Shown: positions 30,982-43,870 of the stretch, in pieces
Position numbering within the stretch: position 1 is the first letter of the stretch
Layout: each line of letters begins with the position of its first letter
Assembly: GCA_026745465.1 (NCBI GenBank)
Contig: JACYXH010000704.1
Location: forward strand, 1,556,001 to 1,620,000
Reading direction: 5' to 3'
DNA from: Lota lota
Taxonomy: Eukaryota > Chordata > Actinopteri > Gadiformes > Lotidae
DNA length: 64,000 nucleotides
Program-made: the position numbers and the translations under genes
The notes under the pieces: model-generated
Seen by the model: only the letters and a program-made list of their open reading frames with translations
Told to the model about the DNA's origin: nothing
Database searches by the model: none

Positions 30982-33900
30982 TACAAATGTTGTAGTAACA
31001 CAACACAAACGCACCCTGGAGAACTTACAACTCGTCCTCAATGTGAACCTTTGACCCCCGCTTGTACATTTTGGGGTGTCACTGCAGTGCAGATACTGTA
31101 ACAACTGTAAACCAAGCCCCCCTCCTGTTTTAAAAACCACTCTACAGCATCCCCTCTTTAAGAACAGGGCCGGCTGTGGTCAACAATGCAATGGCGACGT
31201 GGAACCCATCCCCTTTCATCTGGGGGAGATAATTGGCCCATGTATCCTGAAGCCCCGCCCCCTCCCCATTCCCCAGGAACAGCGACAATGGATTTGCGGA
31301 CAGTAACACTAAGCAGCCCAACTTCTCCCTCTGCAATGTCTATTGTTAACCCACACTGACAGCATCGTCTGTGTGTGCGTGTGTGTGCCTGCCTGCCTCT
31401 GTTTGTATGCAGCGCTTTGTGCTTCCCATGTGCAACAATTTTTCACATCATTTACTTTTTCTTTCTCATTGGCATCATTCATATGGTTCTGATATTTTTA
31501 CATCTCGACTACCCTCTATGTTGAAATACATTTAACTTGTAAGAGTCTGTAGTATTTTGGGCAGTTCTCCGTGTATAGGTCTAGTATTTGTCATATTTGT
31601 ATTTACATACGTTTCTTGAATGTTGTATATCTTTTTTATAACCTTATTGATTTGTGCTCTTGACCAGAAGTTTTGTGTGTGGGTAGGTGGGTGGGTGGGT
31701 GGGTGGGCGGGTGTGTCTGTGTGCCGTGTGCGTCTGTGTGTGCTTGCGTCTGTGTGTACGCGTGTGCGTTGTGTACACAAGAACCAGGTCTTTCCAGGAA
31801 GGGTGACATGTTAAAATGGCATAATAAAATAGAGCAATTGCCATTGTAGAGAAACTGCAGACAGCAATTAGCAAAAAATTATTAATCAGTCACTTCCTGA
31901 ACACTGAGCGCATGGAGCGCATGACCTTGTTGCATACTATGGTACTTGTGGCCCAAGACAACTTTTCTTCGGCAAATGGCATGAGATAAATACGTCCATT
32001 TGATCAGGATTCATATTCTAATTGCTATACAGCTTCAGTTTAAGTACATGCAACCTTTAGGTTGTTGTCTATTTCGGGCCTCGGTTACCAAACACCGCTC
32101 TTGGAATGCATGATCCCCCTCTGCCTTTTCCTCCCTCCTCAACCACTCACATTTGAGCTGACCCTATTATTTTCCATTATCTAAACCTATGATTATTAGT
32201 CGTTAGCAATTGGAGAGGAAAATATGAAGTTGATTGTCTTATGGTTGTGCTGGAGGAGGAGAGCGGGGCACGCGATACAGCCAGCCAGGCACAGTGCTGG
32301 CGTTATTAGGGCCAGGGGGATCTAGTGACATGGGTGAGCTGGTGGTGAGCACCGCACCGCAGCAATCTCTATGTCCGCTCGCGTTAGGGGTTGATCCCAG
32401 GTGGCCATTTTGGAGAGTAGGTGGGAGGGTGTGTGTGTGTGTGTTTCGAATGGGGAAAGGTTATTGGGATGGTTGTCTACTGTTTAGCAGAAACTATAGT
32501 TGTAGGATCTTATAATTTTGTAGTTACGCTTAATAATATATTACATATAATAATAAGTTCCATTCAATGCCTTTTGTTAAGTTCCTATCTTTGAAACACA
32601 TGAATAATGTTATGAATATTACTTGGTTACATAGTAAGTATATATTCACGTTATACTGTAATAGTATTATTGCTGTTAAAGACCGACCACTTCCTATATT
32701 ATCAATAGCTCACAAATACATAAAATAAAAATGGAAGCATGAGTATCAGCAATTACTTAGTAAACATGAAGTCAATTATTTCTGCCTTGGATTCTCTGCA
32801 TTATGATTTTCTGAGCACCGCATCCTACTGTGAATAATTCATTCATATTGATTCCTTATATTTCATACTGATATGTCAACCACATGTCCACATTTATTGT
32901 ACCAGCAGCAGGAGTGGTGCTGGTCTATCAGTCTGTCTGCCTGTCTTTCATTTTCTCTTTCCTTTCCCCAAAGCTGAAAAGTCAACATTTTCAGGAGATG
33001 GCAGCCATGACGTGGGTGCCAATGGTGTGTGCCAAGCGTTTCTCCCGTTGCCAGGCAGACCTCCAGTGGTTCTCCTTGATAACCACCAGAGATAAAGCCT
33101 CAACATCCCTGAGGCTCACCCAAGGGAGGAGGTTCTGCAGGGCCCACCACAGCTGTCTGAGTACGGCTGTTGTGATTGGTAATACAGTGCAGCTGTGACC
33201 ATGAAATCAGGACTTAGCGTAATTAGTCACTTTGAAGCGTATATTTAATACCAAAATCTTCGACAAAATACCAAGGATCTGGTGCAGGGATACAGGGATC
33301 TGGTGCTACTTGAAGATAATCGGATACCCAAGCCTCTGGTCTCCATGCCCTCTCCCTCCTTCACAACTTTGGGGGGACCTTGGTTTCGATGCTTCAGAGT
33401 GTCTGTTTGGGAGCCAGACATAGAAGCCATTCGTATTTGTAGGAGGCAGCCCAAGTATGACATGCGTTTTTTATTTTTATTTCAAAAGCACAACAAGCCT
33501 AAAGTATAACCTTACAGTGTTATTAGGATGGCTATTTCCCCTGCCACGAAGACCTCTGTTGGACTCCGTAAAGCTTTAGGATTGAAATGATCTGCCGGGG
33601 CCATATTACTGCAGCCTTTTTTGAAGTCTTTTACAGATGGCACACAGGGTATGACATGATTCAAAGTGGCAAGATGCTGCCTTTTATCTATGTATTACGC
33701 CGCAATACTGTAATTTAGCTAAAGACGACAACATTTATTTCAGTTAATGCAATGGTGAACATGATTCTGAGGAGTGTAACATGATTTTTTTCCATTCATC
33801 TCTAATTCCTCAAATGCCTCAAAGGTCAAATATACATATCTTTTTTAATACTTTAATTTCTTTTTTTGAAGATGTCCTCGCTCTCATTTCACCAGTTTTT

Positions 33901-34343
33901 TTCTCGCAACTCTCTTTGTGGAGGATATCAAGGCCAATTGTTTCGGACAAAGTAATCCCTTTAAACTCACAACTGCCTGTTTATGCAATATCCTTTAACT
34001 GCATCAAAGCTAATTTGGCCCCGCCGCGGCTCTCCCACAACAGTGTAAGCTGAGACTTTCGGCTGGCCCATGATGAGGCATAAACGCACCAAATCAGGAC
34101 TCCACTTTTGTGGGGTGGGGGGTGCCAGGGGGGATTTAGGGTGCTCTGGCCTCTCAGCTTTAACCCTCAGCTGTTTAATGCCTCTTTAGAGATGGGGCTG
34201 GTGGAGTTGTGTCGGTGTTTGGGGCCGAGGGGTTAGGGGGAGGAGGGGGTTGGGGGGGGGATAGGACCTAATGAAGTGCTTTCAGATGGTGAGGCGTTCC
34301 TAGCGCTCCTTCTAGTGCCCCCCACCACCAGCACTATATACCC

Positions 34344-34347
<4 letters not shown>
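30982..34347. other. intergenic DNA, no gene recognised
   Basis: Includes a GTGGGTGG run near 31676-31712 and GT-rich DNA up to 31775. Blocks at 31880-32050, 32880-33200 and 33960-34110 look single-copy and less AT-rich. No coding similarity was found on either strand. Confidence 0.4.

Positions 34348-34440
<93 letters not shown>
34348..34440. repeat. (CA)n microsatellite, about 46 copies
   Basis: Uninterrupted CA dinucleotides. A poly(C) run followed by a short CA repeat lies nearby at about 34540-34564. Confidence 0.98.
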
Positions 34441-34442
<2 letters not shown>

Positions 34443-36439
34443 GTGTGAAGCTGTTGTGAACAATGACCACACCCCCTGAATCCAACTCCTTGTACTGGAG
34501 AAGAGCATTTTTTAAGCGTTGTCCACCACCTCGTCTCACCCCCCCCCCCCCACACACACACACGCACTCCACCATCATCACTCAACTACACCTCAGCCCT
34601 GTTCATAAACACCACACCCAGAAGAGTGCTCCCCTCCCCAAAAATACCCCAACAAAAAACATCCCAAATCCGTTGTCCCACCCACCCCCCTTTTTTTTTT
34701 ACAGTTGCGTAAAGGCCCCTGTGCTGCTGTAGTTCACGTGTGAATGCAGCTGTGATATATTTACGACGGGCTAAATCCTGCTCTAATCCCACCCCTGATA
34801 ATAACAGCTCAGTGTGACTGTTTTCCTAAAGCATGCTCCTTGCGAGCTCTAACGCAGTGTGTGCGTTTACCGAGTAACCTAATTTGCACTTGCCGTATGT
34901 AATGCACACCCGCTTGAGGTGGTGGGGGTGGGGGTGGGGGTGGGGGGGGGGGTTTGTGTCAGTGGCTGTGGCTGTGGGGGTGCGTGGGTGTTTTGTGTAT
35001 TATTAATTGCTATTACAACAATAGTATTAACAAATACAACACAAAAAGTCATAACTAATACAAGAAGTAAGGATTGTGGGTGGGCGTTTGGGTTTTGGTG
35101 TGGTGTGTGTGTGGGGGGTGGGGATTGTGTCATGAAAACGGGCACCTTGAGGGGTTGAGAAGGGCAAAGGCAACACAGGGGCTGCCCTGGCTGTAATAAT
35201 GAGGTGTTACTGGACCTGGTTTTTAAGAGTCCAATAGCACTAGGCCCCGCGAGAGCCCTTGTGGACGCGGATAACAACCGCGCCACGGGCCCTCCGTACT
35301 GAGGCACTGCTGAGAAAAACAATAACACTCACTGTACAAAGATGACGCATACATGATATTAATACCATGTTTTGAGAGCGAATGCGTAATTTATATTGGC
35401 AGATTATTTTGCCATAAATAACCGAGTTGGAAAGAACATAAATATTTCTTCACACGGGACGGCGGGGCAGAGTGATGGTGGTAGGCTTGTTGCGTACTGG
35501 AGCGATACCGCCCCCTTCATTGCGCACTGGAGCGATAGCGCGCAGTGCGACCGCAGAGTGTCACCGCAGAAGTTGGTTCCGGCTTGTGCTGAGATTTCTA
35601 ACTTTCTGAGGTGAACCCATTACACCTGGGGCTGTCATTGCAGCCACAAAGAGAGATGGGGGAGAAGGGGGTCTCCACGCTTTGGTAGTTCGGAGGTCTG
35701 AGAAATCGCAGAGTTCTCTCTGCGGACTCTTTGGCGCACTGTTTATTTTCACAAGTTCACGCAGGAATTTTAATTTATTTTGCCGTCCTTTCATTTTTCT
35801 CCGGCCTTCTGACTGTTGTTTAAGGATATACCGCCGTGTACCCCCGCGGCTGCAGCAGCCCCCGAGACCCCGCGGCCAATTACTGTGTCAGGAAGCGTGA
35901 GCCTAAACATCTGTGGCCACTGAGCGAGTGATTTAGCTCCTTTTTGAAAGATCCTCCATTTGAGTGAAGGTTATATATAGAGAGAGAGTCATGTCCTAGG
36001 CTAGGCTACTACCTAACATAAAGAGAAAGACAGCGGGGAGCGAGATACCGGTTGATCAAAAATAGTAGCAATGTAGGTCGTGCAAGCTATACAGTTACAA
36101 TGGTGGTTTGGATGATAAAACGGCTGAAATGCCCAATCTGCAGATCTAAACTGTAAATCTCTAATGATGTTGGAATTTTGTAAAAAAATAAATAAAATAA
36201 AAGATGGAGTGAAAGATGAATGCAACAAATCGGCCATGTTATATGATTGGAATGGTTGAACGCGTTTTCCTACGTGCGTGCCTATTACACTCCAAACGGC
36301 ACAAAATAAATCTAATTCTTTTTAATTCCGTTCGCTTTTATCTGCATCCCCCCCACCTCGGCCCCCCAATTGTTCCACGGGCCTTTTCTTTGACCGGCCA
36401 AAGCCGTAAGGAGTGAGTGTAGATTATCTTTCTTAGCTG
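34441..36439. other. intergenic DNA with G/C-skewed simple sequence
   Basis: Holds a GGGGGT-rich tract at 34921-34952 and a GTGGGGG tract near 35097-35125. A 19-base word is repeated with two changes at 35491-35509 and 35521-35539 (TGCGTACTGGAGCGATAC-type). No gene recognised. Confidence 0.4.
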
Positions 36440-36529
36440 AGAAATACCTCCCTATTACCCCTTTTAACACGGTGACAATTTCAGGGGCTATGCCTTTTGG
36501 AGTATGTCTTTGTTTAAGCTCTCTATGCC

Positions 36530-36700
36530 TGTCCTATAAGAGCAGCTCAGCCGAACGCACATGGGGAGTGTCAGCCCTAATGAGCTTTGACAGGGGCATT
36601 TAGCGGTTGTAATTCAAATCTAATTCAGAACATCTTAACCCTGAAGTCTGTCAAGCCGCTCAGAACGCACTGGAACACTCATGGTACCAATCACGTCCGC
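36530..36700. promoter_or_regulatory. candidate distal regulatory block
   Basis: Single-copy sequence with TAATGAGCTTTGACAGGGGC (about 36578-36597), which includes a TCF/LEF-type CTTTGA and a MEIS-type TGACAG word, then two AATTCAAATCTAATTC-type homeodomain-like sites. Judged by appearance only. Confidence 0.25.
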
Positions 36701-38739
36701 GTCCGTGTGGCAGCACGCTGATGTGTCAACAAGCGCGGTTAGGAAAACAGCGCTCGGGTATAGAAAACTCGTTTACTGTAAACCGACTGAGAACGTCTAC
36801 CGCGAACGAACGGCTTCGGTGTGAGAGAATGTGCACCGGGTTTGTAATTGTCCCAAGTATCTATAACCCTGACCACCAACCCTTTGAAAAAATAAAATGC
36901 ACCTAAGAACGTAAATAGGCTCCATAGAAATCTGCTTCAGATTTAGGACGCGCCACAGTGATTGCCTTTAATGTGGAATCCCCCTTGTGTTCACGCGCCA
37001 CCTTTTGAACCGCTCTACACTAAAGGGAAAGCGCCATCTTCTCATGTGGAAACGAAAACACAGAGCTATGGTTCAGAGAACGCGGTGTCACACATGCATA
37101 TATGTGGCTGGACTAACATTGACCCTGAGATAAAATAAAAATGAAAAAGAGAATTTGCGGGGACCTTGAACATTACATATGTTGGTAATCCACTTAAACT
37201 TTACGCACGATGCGTAAAGGCTTTTAAAACGCGCCAACAAAAGCTTATTTAATATAGTCCTATACGGCTATCACAGTGAATCTAGAAACACGTTTCTTAA
37301 ATGAGCTCTGCAGTAGGTTACAACTTTAATTTGTAGGCCACCTAACTTTTCGAATAGGCCTACTGTTCAGTTGCACATGGGTAAAGCATAGGCCTACTTG
37401 ATAGACCAAGTATCTGAAAAACCGTTGGGAAAATCCAAAGATTAAATGACTGAGACCAATACGGACCAATATTGGTCATTTCACTCTGGTATTTTACAGC
37501 ATGTACCAAAATTCTAGGTTTTTATTTTTACTTTGGGCCATGGAAAACGTCCGTAATAGAGAGATTGTCATTTCAATTAAACTTGCAGTAACTGTTTTAG
37601 AGCCGTCTCGTTTGCTGCCAATTGCATCATTCACTGTTGGAGTGGACAAATCCTCTTCCTGACGACTATTTGTAATGTTCTCTAACTGTGCAAACAGTAA
37701 GCAGATATTCAAAGCTCTCTGACGGCGGCATCCACTTACGTCGGCGTATTTGCATTGCTCCCATAATATAACACTTGTTAAGTGACACATGATTGATGAG
37801 GGCTTTTCTAACCTCTGTAAGTGTTCAGAAAACAAATTAAAGCTTTCATCACGGCAACATGTCTATTAAAAGATGTGGTAATAGCCCCTCGTTGTATCAA
37901 GTTATTTGTGTGTCTAAATAATTTTGAAAAATTCAACTATTAATCATTCTCCCAGGGCGTCTGACAGGAGATCACGCGAGAGGAGACGGCGGAACGTGCT
38001 GCGCCCATCCACGCTACACTTAAGAGGTGTTTATGACTTACTTTGTGAAATGGACGTAATTGCTTAATTGCTCATCTGTTGGCGGCTGCAGTGTTTTAAA
38101 AGGAGTAAAAGTTAAACCAGGACGTGTGTTTCACTGGAATTATCCAAAGTAAAACCAAATGTTCACTTGAAAGGGATGGCTATTTGGAATGTGAAAGTTT
38201 GAGGATTTGTTGATTTTATCATTTCTTAATGCACACCATTTAACCACAATTGTTATTTTGGAAGAAAAAAGTCAAAATAATAAGTCAAAATAAACCCAGA
38301 AATATCCCGGTTCACAACATCTGGGCTGTAATTTATTTTACATGCAGTAACCTAACGCGCATGGACAGTTTCCTGACATACCTTTTACCCCAGCAACAGC
38401 AGTGTTTGGGAACTATACATCCACAAGCTCCAGTCTGGCCCTTGCGGAGGAGAAGTGGACCCGACGCGTGTTGAGAATAGTGAATAAAAGTAGGCGGGAA
38501 AGTTCACACGTGGAGCTAAAGCGAAGGTGTCATGCCGTGGCCCGAAAAAAAAGAAAAAAGAAAAAGGGCGAGGACGCTCGTGGACGGAGCCCACCTTGGC
38601 CTGCACGGGCTGCTCTTTGTTATTAAGCAGGTCCAAGGAAAACACAAAGGGATACTGTTCTTTTTTTTCTTTTTTTAATGAGTAATGCATTAACCTGTTC
38701 AGGAAAAGTTCATGTTAAACGTATGGGCTCGGACAGCAC
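36701..38739. other. intergenic DNA, no gene recognised
   Basis: Includes a non-repetitive block at about 37950-38110 (CGCGAGAGG, ATTGCTTAATTGC). An A-rich run GAAAAAAAAGAAAAAAG lies near 38543-38562. Short open frames have no recognisable product. Confidence 0.4.
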
Positions 38740-38744
38740 AAGAT

Positions 38745-38880
38745 TTATGGCGATGGCTGCAGAAATTATGCTTTTCTTCCCCCCAAAGGCACTTTAATTA
38801 TGTAATTACGGCCAGCTGCTTTTCATTTGCGGTCGCCGTTAATTAGGGACAGGGGTCCGCAGTTCAAGTAGTCAGACTGG
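38745..38880. promoter_or_regulatory. candidate enhancer-like block with three TAATTA cores
   Basis: TAATTA occurs at 38795-38800, 38803-38808 and 38840-38845, with an E-box CAGCTG at 38813-38818, all in 51 bases. The block is single-copy and bounded on the right by a CT microsatellite. Such clustering is typical of homeodomain-bound vertebrate enhancers. Confidence 0.35.
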
Positions 38881-38884
38881 TTAC

Positions 38885-38901
38885 TCTCTCTCTCGCTCTC
38901 G

Positions 38902-38945
<44 letters not shown>
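38885..38945. repeat. (CT)n tract with CTCG interruptions
   Basis: Imperfect CT repeats followed by short CA and CT runs to about 39015. Confidence 0.9.
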
Positions 38946-38951
<6 letters not shown>

Positions 38952-39029
38952 CTCTACCGTTCTATCCCTCTCACACACATACTCTCCCATTCTCTCTGTC
39001 TTCTCCCGTCTCTCTCGCTGATAAAGCAG

Positions 39030-39330
39030 GAGTCGTGCCGTGGCCGCTGGGGCCGGAGATGATTAGCCAAATCCCCAGCAAAACTCATTTGTTATTCAAG
39101 CCTTGCCTGTTAGCCTCCTGCCGGGCCCATAGAAGAGAAACATACAACCCCGGAGCCCAATATCCCTCCAACTGCAAATTCACTACCTTATCATTCCAAC
39201 TTATCAGCAACAATTGTGGCTCAAATAAGAAGCAGCTATAGAGCCTTATGTGTGTGTTTGCATTGCTTATTAGGATCCTGCAAATTCAGGGGAAACAAGA
39301 GAGTTGAGTGCCCCCGCAGCATTGATAATC
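39030..39330. promoter_or_regulatory. candidate distal regulatory block
   Basis: About 300 bases of single-copy sequence without simple repeats, containing GATTAGCCAAATCCCC, TTATCATTCCAACTTATC and CTAAATTAATCATC words. No coding potential is evident. Candidate conserved element by appearance only. Confidence 0.3.
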
Positions 39331-40210
39331 TAAATTAATCATCTCCGTCATATAGTTTCCCTCAACCAAACCACAGGGGAGAGCAATGGAAGTTAGAGTG
39401 GGTGAGGGATGGATGGATGGATGGATGTTTGATGGAAACATTTGAGGGATGGGTAAATTCGAGTCTGGTGTGCGCCACTCCTTAGCATCATAAAGATATT
39501 TGTTTTATAAAAGCATGATACAAATATTAAAGCATGATGAAAACATTTAACACATTTCTTTTCTATTGTTTTACCCAAAGACATTTTCAGAAACTATAGC
39601 AACACAGGGACAGGTGGGGGTATTAAAAGTTAAAAGCAAGTTAGAAAAGTTTTAGGGCCATTTTGGTGTCCTCGACCACCACACTTTAAGAGAAAGTTCT
39701 GAGTTATTATGTCATGATGCAGAACATAGCTGATATCAAATATGCAGAAATAAACACTGAAAAAAGCAGAAATGATTCCTCCACCATAAAAACATTTTTT
39801 GTTTAGTTAAGCGTGAGCCACAGAAGTGTCTTGTAAGTGGTGCCAACTGAAAATAAAATGACTTGGGAAGGGGGGGGGGGGGGGGGGGGGTTGGAGAGGA
39901 CAAGCTAAGTGCAGCCATTTCTCACTTTCTTAACCCTCCCCTCAGACATGCACACACACACACTAAAAACTGTAATACACCTGACACTAAGTGGAGACAA
40001 GCCCCCACTGCTCGGCTGATGTGTCACCGATAAGAATGCTTTCCACAAACGGCGCCGCCATCCACCAAACCTCCACCACCATCCCTATCTATTTGGGAGA
40101 AAAGAGGCAATGGCACTCTAAAGAAAAAACGAAATATAAATAAATAAATAAATACTAACACTGAGAGGAAAATAAGCCCGGGGCTTGCTACTTTTCTAGC
40201 AGGCTGCTTT
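39331..40210. other. intergenic DNA with minor simple repeats
   Basis: A short GGAT repeat at about 39406-39427, a poly(G) run at about 39870-39890 and a short AAAT repeat near 40138-40153. No gene seen. Confidence 0.45.
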
Positions 40211-40263
<53 letters not shown>

Positions 40264-40332
40264 AAGTGTGTTGCTGAGCTGCTTGGCGTTTGTGTGTGTG
40301 TGTGCGTGGTAAGTGTGTCGCTGAGCCGCTTG

Positions 40333-40365
<33 letters not shown>
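40211..40365. repeat. GT microsatellite with an internal duplicated segment
   Basis: Three GT runs are separated by two copies of a 26-base non-GT segment (40264-40289 and 40311-40336) that share GCTGAG and GCTTGGCGT. The array has duplicated a spacer together with its repeat. Confidence 0.85.
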
Positions 40366-40366
<1 letters not shown>

Positions 40367-41460
40367 CGGAGTTGACAGCTCTGACAGGGGCTTGATATTT
40401 TACTCATGGAAATGATCCCTTTCCACCTCCCCCCTTCACTCCCTCCCAACCCCTCACCCCACCCTTACACTGCCCCCGTCAAGCTTGTCCATCACTGGGC
40501 TTGGTGGAATAATAACCAAAAATAACACACACAGACACAGACAGTCAGACGAGTAAAGAAAAAGGACTGGTGTGGTGAAAGGGGATGTTTTTAATGTTTC
40601 TGAGTGGCTGTCACTAGGGGAAGTGTTGGGTTGTGACACACATGTGATTACCTATGCATTAGCATGGATGATAGGGGCCTTACCACTCAGGCCCGACAAG
40701 CTTAGAAAAACACACCCACACGCACCCACACACACACAAAGTGAGCATCCAATGGGTCTTTATCTCAAGCAAATGTGTGGACCAGTCAGTGTCAAGATTG
40801 CTTTGGTCACTATGGTGTGTATGTATATATTCTTAAATATGAAACACATATAGGATGCTTGCTCCCTAATGTGTTTTCGCTACAGCTAATGGGTATACCT
40901 AATCAGAGTGCTGATGTGTGGGAAAGTATGGGAAATTAATCCTGGAAGTAGCTCACGGAACCAAAAGTGCTTTTCATAACATCATACCTCTGATGACTCG
41001 CAAATGAATCACACTTTCATGGAAAAACACAATTGTGTTGAAAAAATAAATAATTAAATCCCCTTCATGAAATATGTTCATCATTGGAAACCCGAGGATT
41101 AAGTGTTACGTGAGAAATAATACCTGGCTTCCAACAGATATATGATCACTCACTCTGGGATTCTTCTATCCACTTAACTAAAGCCTTACAACAAGCACAG
41201 TTTGGATGCATGGCGCTGCTGGTAAGGGGCCAAGTTTCATGGGCGTACGGCGTTGGACCGTGACAAGAGAGGAGAGAGGTTCATTTCAAGCAAACATTCA
41301 TCAAATGAGGGTTGACTCGGGCCATGATGGCTACTTCCAAATACCTCATCAGGATCCCGGGCTTGGGGGACAGAGCCGCTCGCCTCCATGTGTTTAAGGA
41401 ATTAGCCATCCAATGCAAACCTGTGAGGTACAATTTCCCTGCAAACCACAGCTTTTTTTT
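40366..41460. other. intergenic DNA, no gene recognised
   Basis: Single-copy-looking DNA. The part 41100-41420 is less AT-rich than its surroundings. No coding similarity seen. Confidence 0.4.
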
Positions 41461-41469
41461 TAACAAACT

Positions 41470-41584
41470 CCGTGTGTGTGTGCGCGTGTGCCTGTGTGTG
41501 TGTGTATCAGTGCCTGTGTGTGTGTGTGTATGTGTATCCGTGCGTGTGTGGGCCTGTGTGTGTGTGTATCCGTGTGTGACTGTG

Positions 41585-41632
<48 letters not shown>

Positions 41633-41645
41633 CCTGTGTGTGGGT
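41470..41645. repeat. degenerate GT-rich microsatellite
   Basis: GT runs broken by GCCTGTG, TATCCGTG and TATCAGTG words, so an older, interrupted array. Confidence 0.9.
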
Positions 41646-41828
41646 GGGATGGGGGCAGAACAATGTGTTAATGAATTGTTTAAGCTCTGTGAACAAAAAA
41701 AGATCCAAGGACACCTCCCATGACATTTAGCTCAGCATCACACACCTCCCATTTCAAAAGCCCACCAAAAAGTTAAGTATTCATGTATGTTTTTTTATAC
41801 CAGTGTCATTACTTCATTGAAACTTCAT

Positions 41829-42025
<197 letters not shown>

Positions 42026-43860
42026 TGCCTCTGTTCTCACTCAAATGAAAAGTACCATTGTTGGAAATTAATGTTGAGAAAAGAAGGTAGGAGGTAAAAA
42101 GGAAGGGGAAAAAATATATAGGGGTGGGGAGCCAGATCTTGATTTTTACAAAATCCAGGCCTCCTTCAGCTGAAAGTTTGGGAGCATATACTCTTGATAG
42201 TTGATTTTATGAGGGGTTTGAAGTCCCTCATCGTATAATAGTATATAAGGCCTGCCTGGGTCATCTGCAGTGAAGCGGCGGCCGTGACCTGGGGCAATTA
42301 CAGACAGGCATCAGCGAAGCCTCCCTTTAAGTAGGGTCTTGTCTGAACTCTCTTGACGGTGCGTATTACTCAGCTGTCCGCCCGTGGAGCCGCGGTCTCC
42401 CTCACAGCCAAAGCCTGTAAAGTAAATCCCTAATACTTGGCTCACATAGAACTAGAAGTACCTATGAATCTATAATCAAGGGTATAACACCTTATTTTAT
42501 TTTCTAAACCCATAGAAACATTTCCGTAAGGAAATCGTACGGGGTTTTCATGAGGTTTTGCTGGTCGTTTGCTTTATAAATTCAGCTGACTCAGCGCATG
42601 GCTCGATCGCTGCGTCGACCGTCCCAGTTCAGGCATGTGTTTGAATTGGAACAGTCATAATACTGCTGGTTCCGTGTCTTTGCCAAACATACAGTGTATG
42701 TATGTGTTTAATGGGGGGCCCTCGTCTTGAAGTCTCCGATAAAAGGTTAAAATGGGGGTAGAGGCTTTTTCCGAACGTCTGCACGAAGCGCGCAGCGTCC
42801 GTGCAGGCGTGATGTCATCGTGGCGTGTTCAACGTCTCCGATCACCCACCAAGCGAGCGTGTGACGGAAGGCGCGCAGCATTCGCAACGACAGTAAACGT
42901 ACGATCCCTGTGCTCTGTACTAATCCAAGCAGATTTATTGAGGAGGGTCATTCGTCCGTCTTCATCTGGGTTCTCTCTCTACTTTTTTTCCCCCGTCTCA
43001 TTCTCTGGATCACCCTCATGCAGGAAATCATAAAGGTTTAACAGGGTTCAACAGCCCTTTATAGGCTCCAGCTGCCAGACTCCATATATCAATATGGGAT
43101 AGAAAGGATCTTCATCCGCAGGTCTCTGTATTATAGATGAAACTGTAGGGCCCACAGGTCTGTATTATAAGGGCAAAACAATATAGCACGCCTTTTAACG
43201 CAAGTGTGAGAGTGTATCGTTCGACCCCATGTAGAAAGAGGGCACTATCAACTCAGTCTCTAATTGGATGCACGTTAAGTGCATGGTGATTTAATTAAAT
43301 GCATACGTGTTGGGAGGATATGACCTGTTGAAGCACATTGTATGAAGTAGCACATTTTGTCTGGCTTCTTTTTTTAACCAAAGTGAATGTTACAAATGTG
43401 TAACTCCTCTATGAATCCAACTGGAAGATAGGCCCTTCTCAGATTTGAGACAATGGGTAGAAGTGACCTATTAATTTATTAATATGTTGTTCCTATTGCA
43501 TTGCAGTTTATCGGGTCCTACATTTGCCAACATCGGTTTCTTGGCAGTTTTGACTAGAATGAACTAGAATTCAGGAGATGCCGTATAACCATATGAAACC
43601 CTTTTGCACAGTACTAACATTTGCATTCTTGTTAGTTTGCCTGAGGTGTTTGACGAGTAGGCCTACAATTTTATAACAATACTATTCAATAATAAATTGT
43701 ATGATAGGCCTAGCCTATTCAATTAATACATGAACAAATTATAACACAGTAAAAATAAGTACAATATTACATGAAAAGAAAATGATTGTTACCATGGTGA
43801 GATATTCATATTGCCTGAAAGACGGCGCTACAATACTGCATGCAACCATTCAGCAATGGC
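42026..43860. other. intergenic DNA with a candidate regulatory block
   Basis: The part at 42250-42430 is CpG-bearing single-copy sequence (GAAGCGGCGGCCGTGACCTG) unlike the AT-rich DNA around it. A CpG-rich stretch at 42770-42910 is similar. No gene identified. Confidence 0.35.
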
Positions 43861-43870
43861 GCACCATCAC

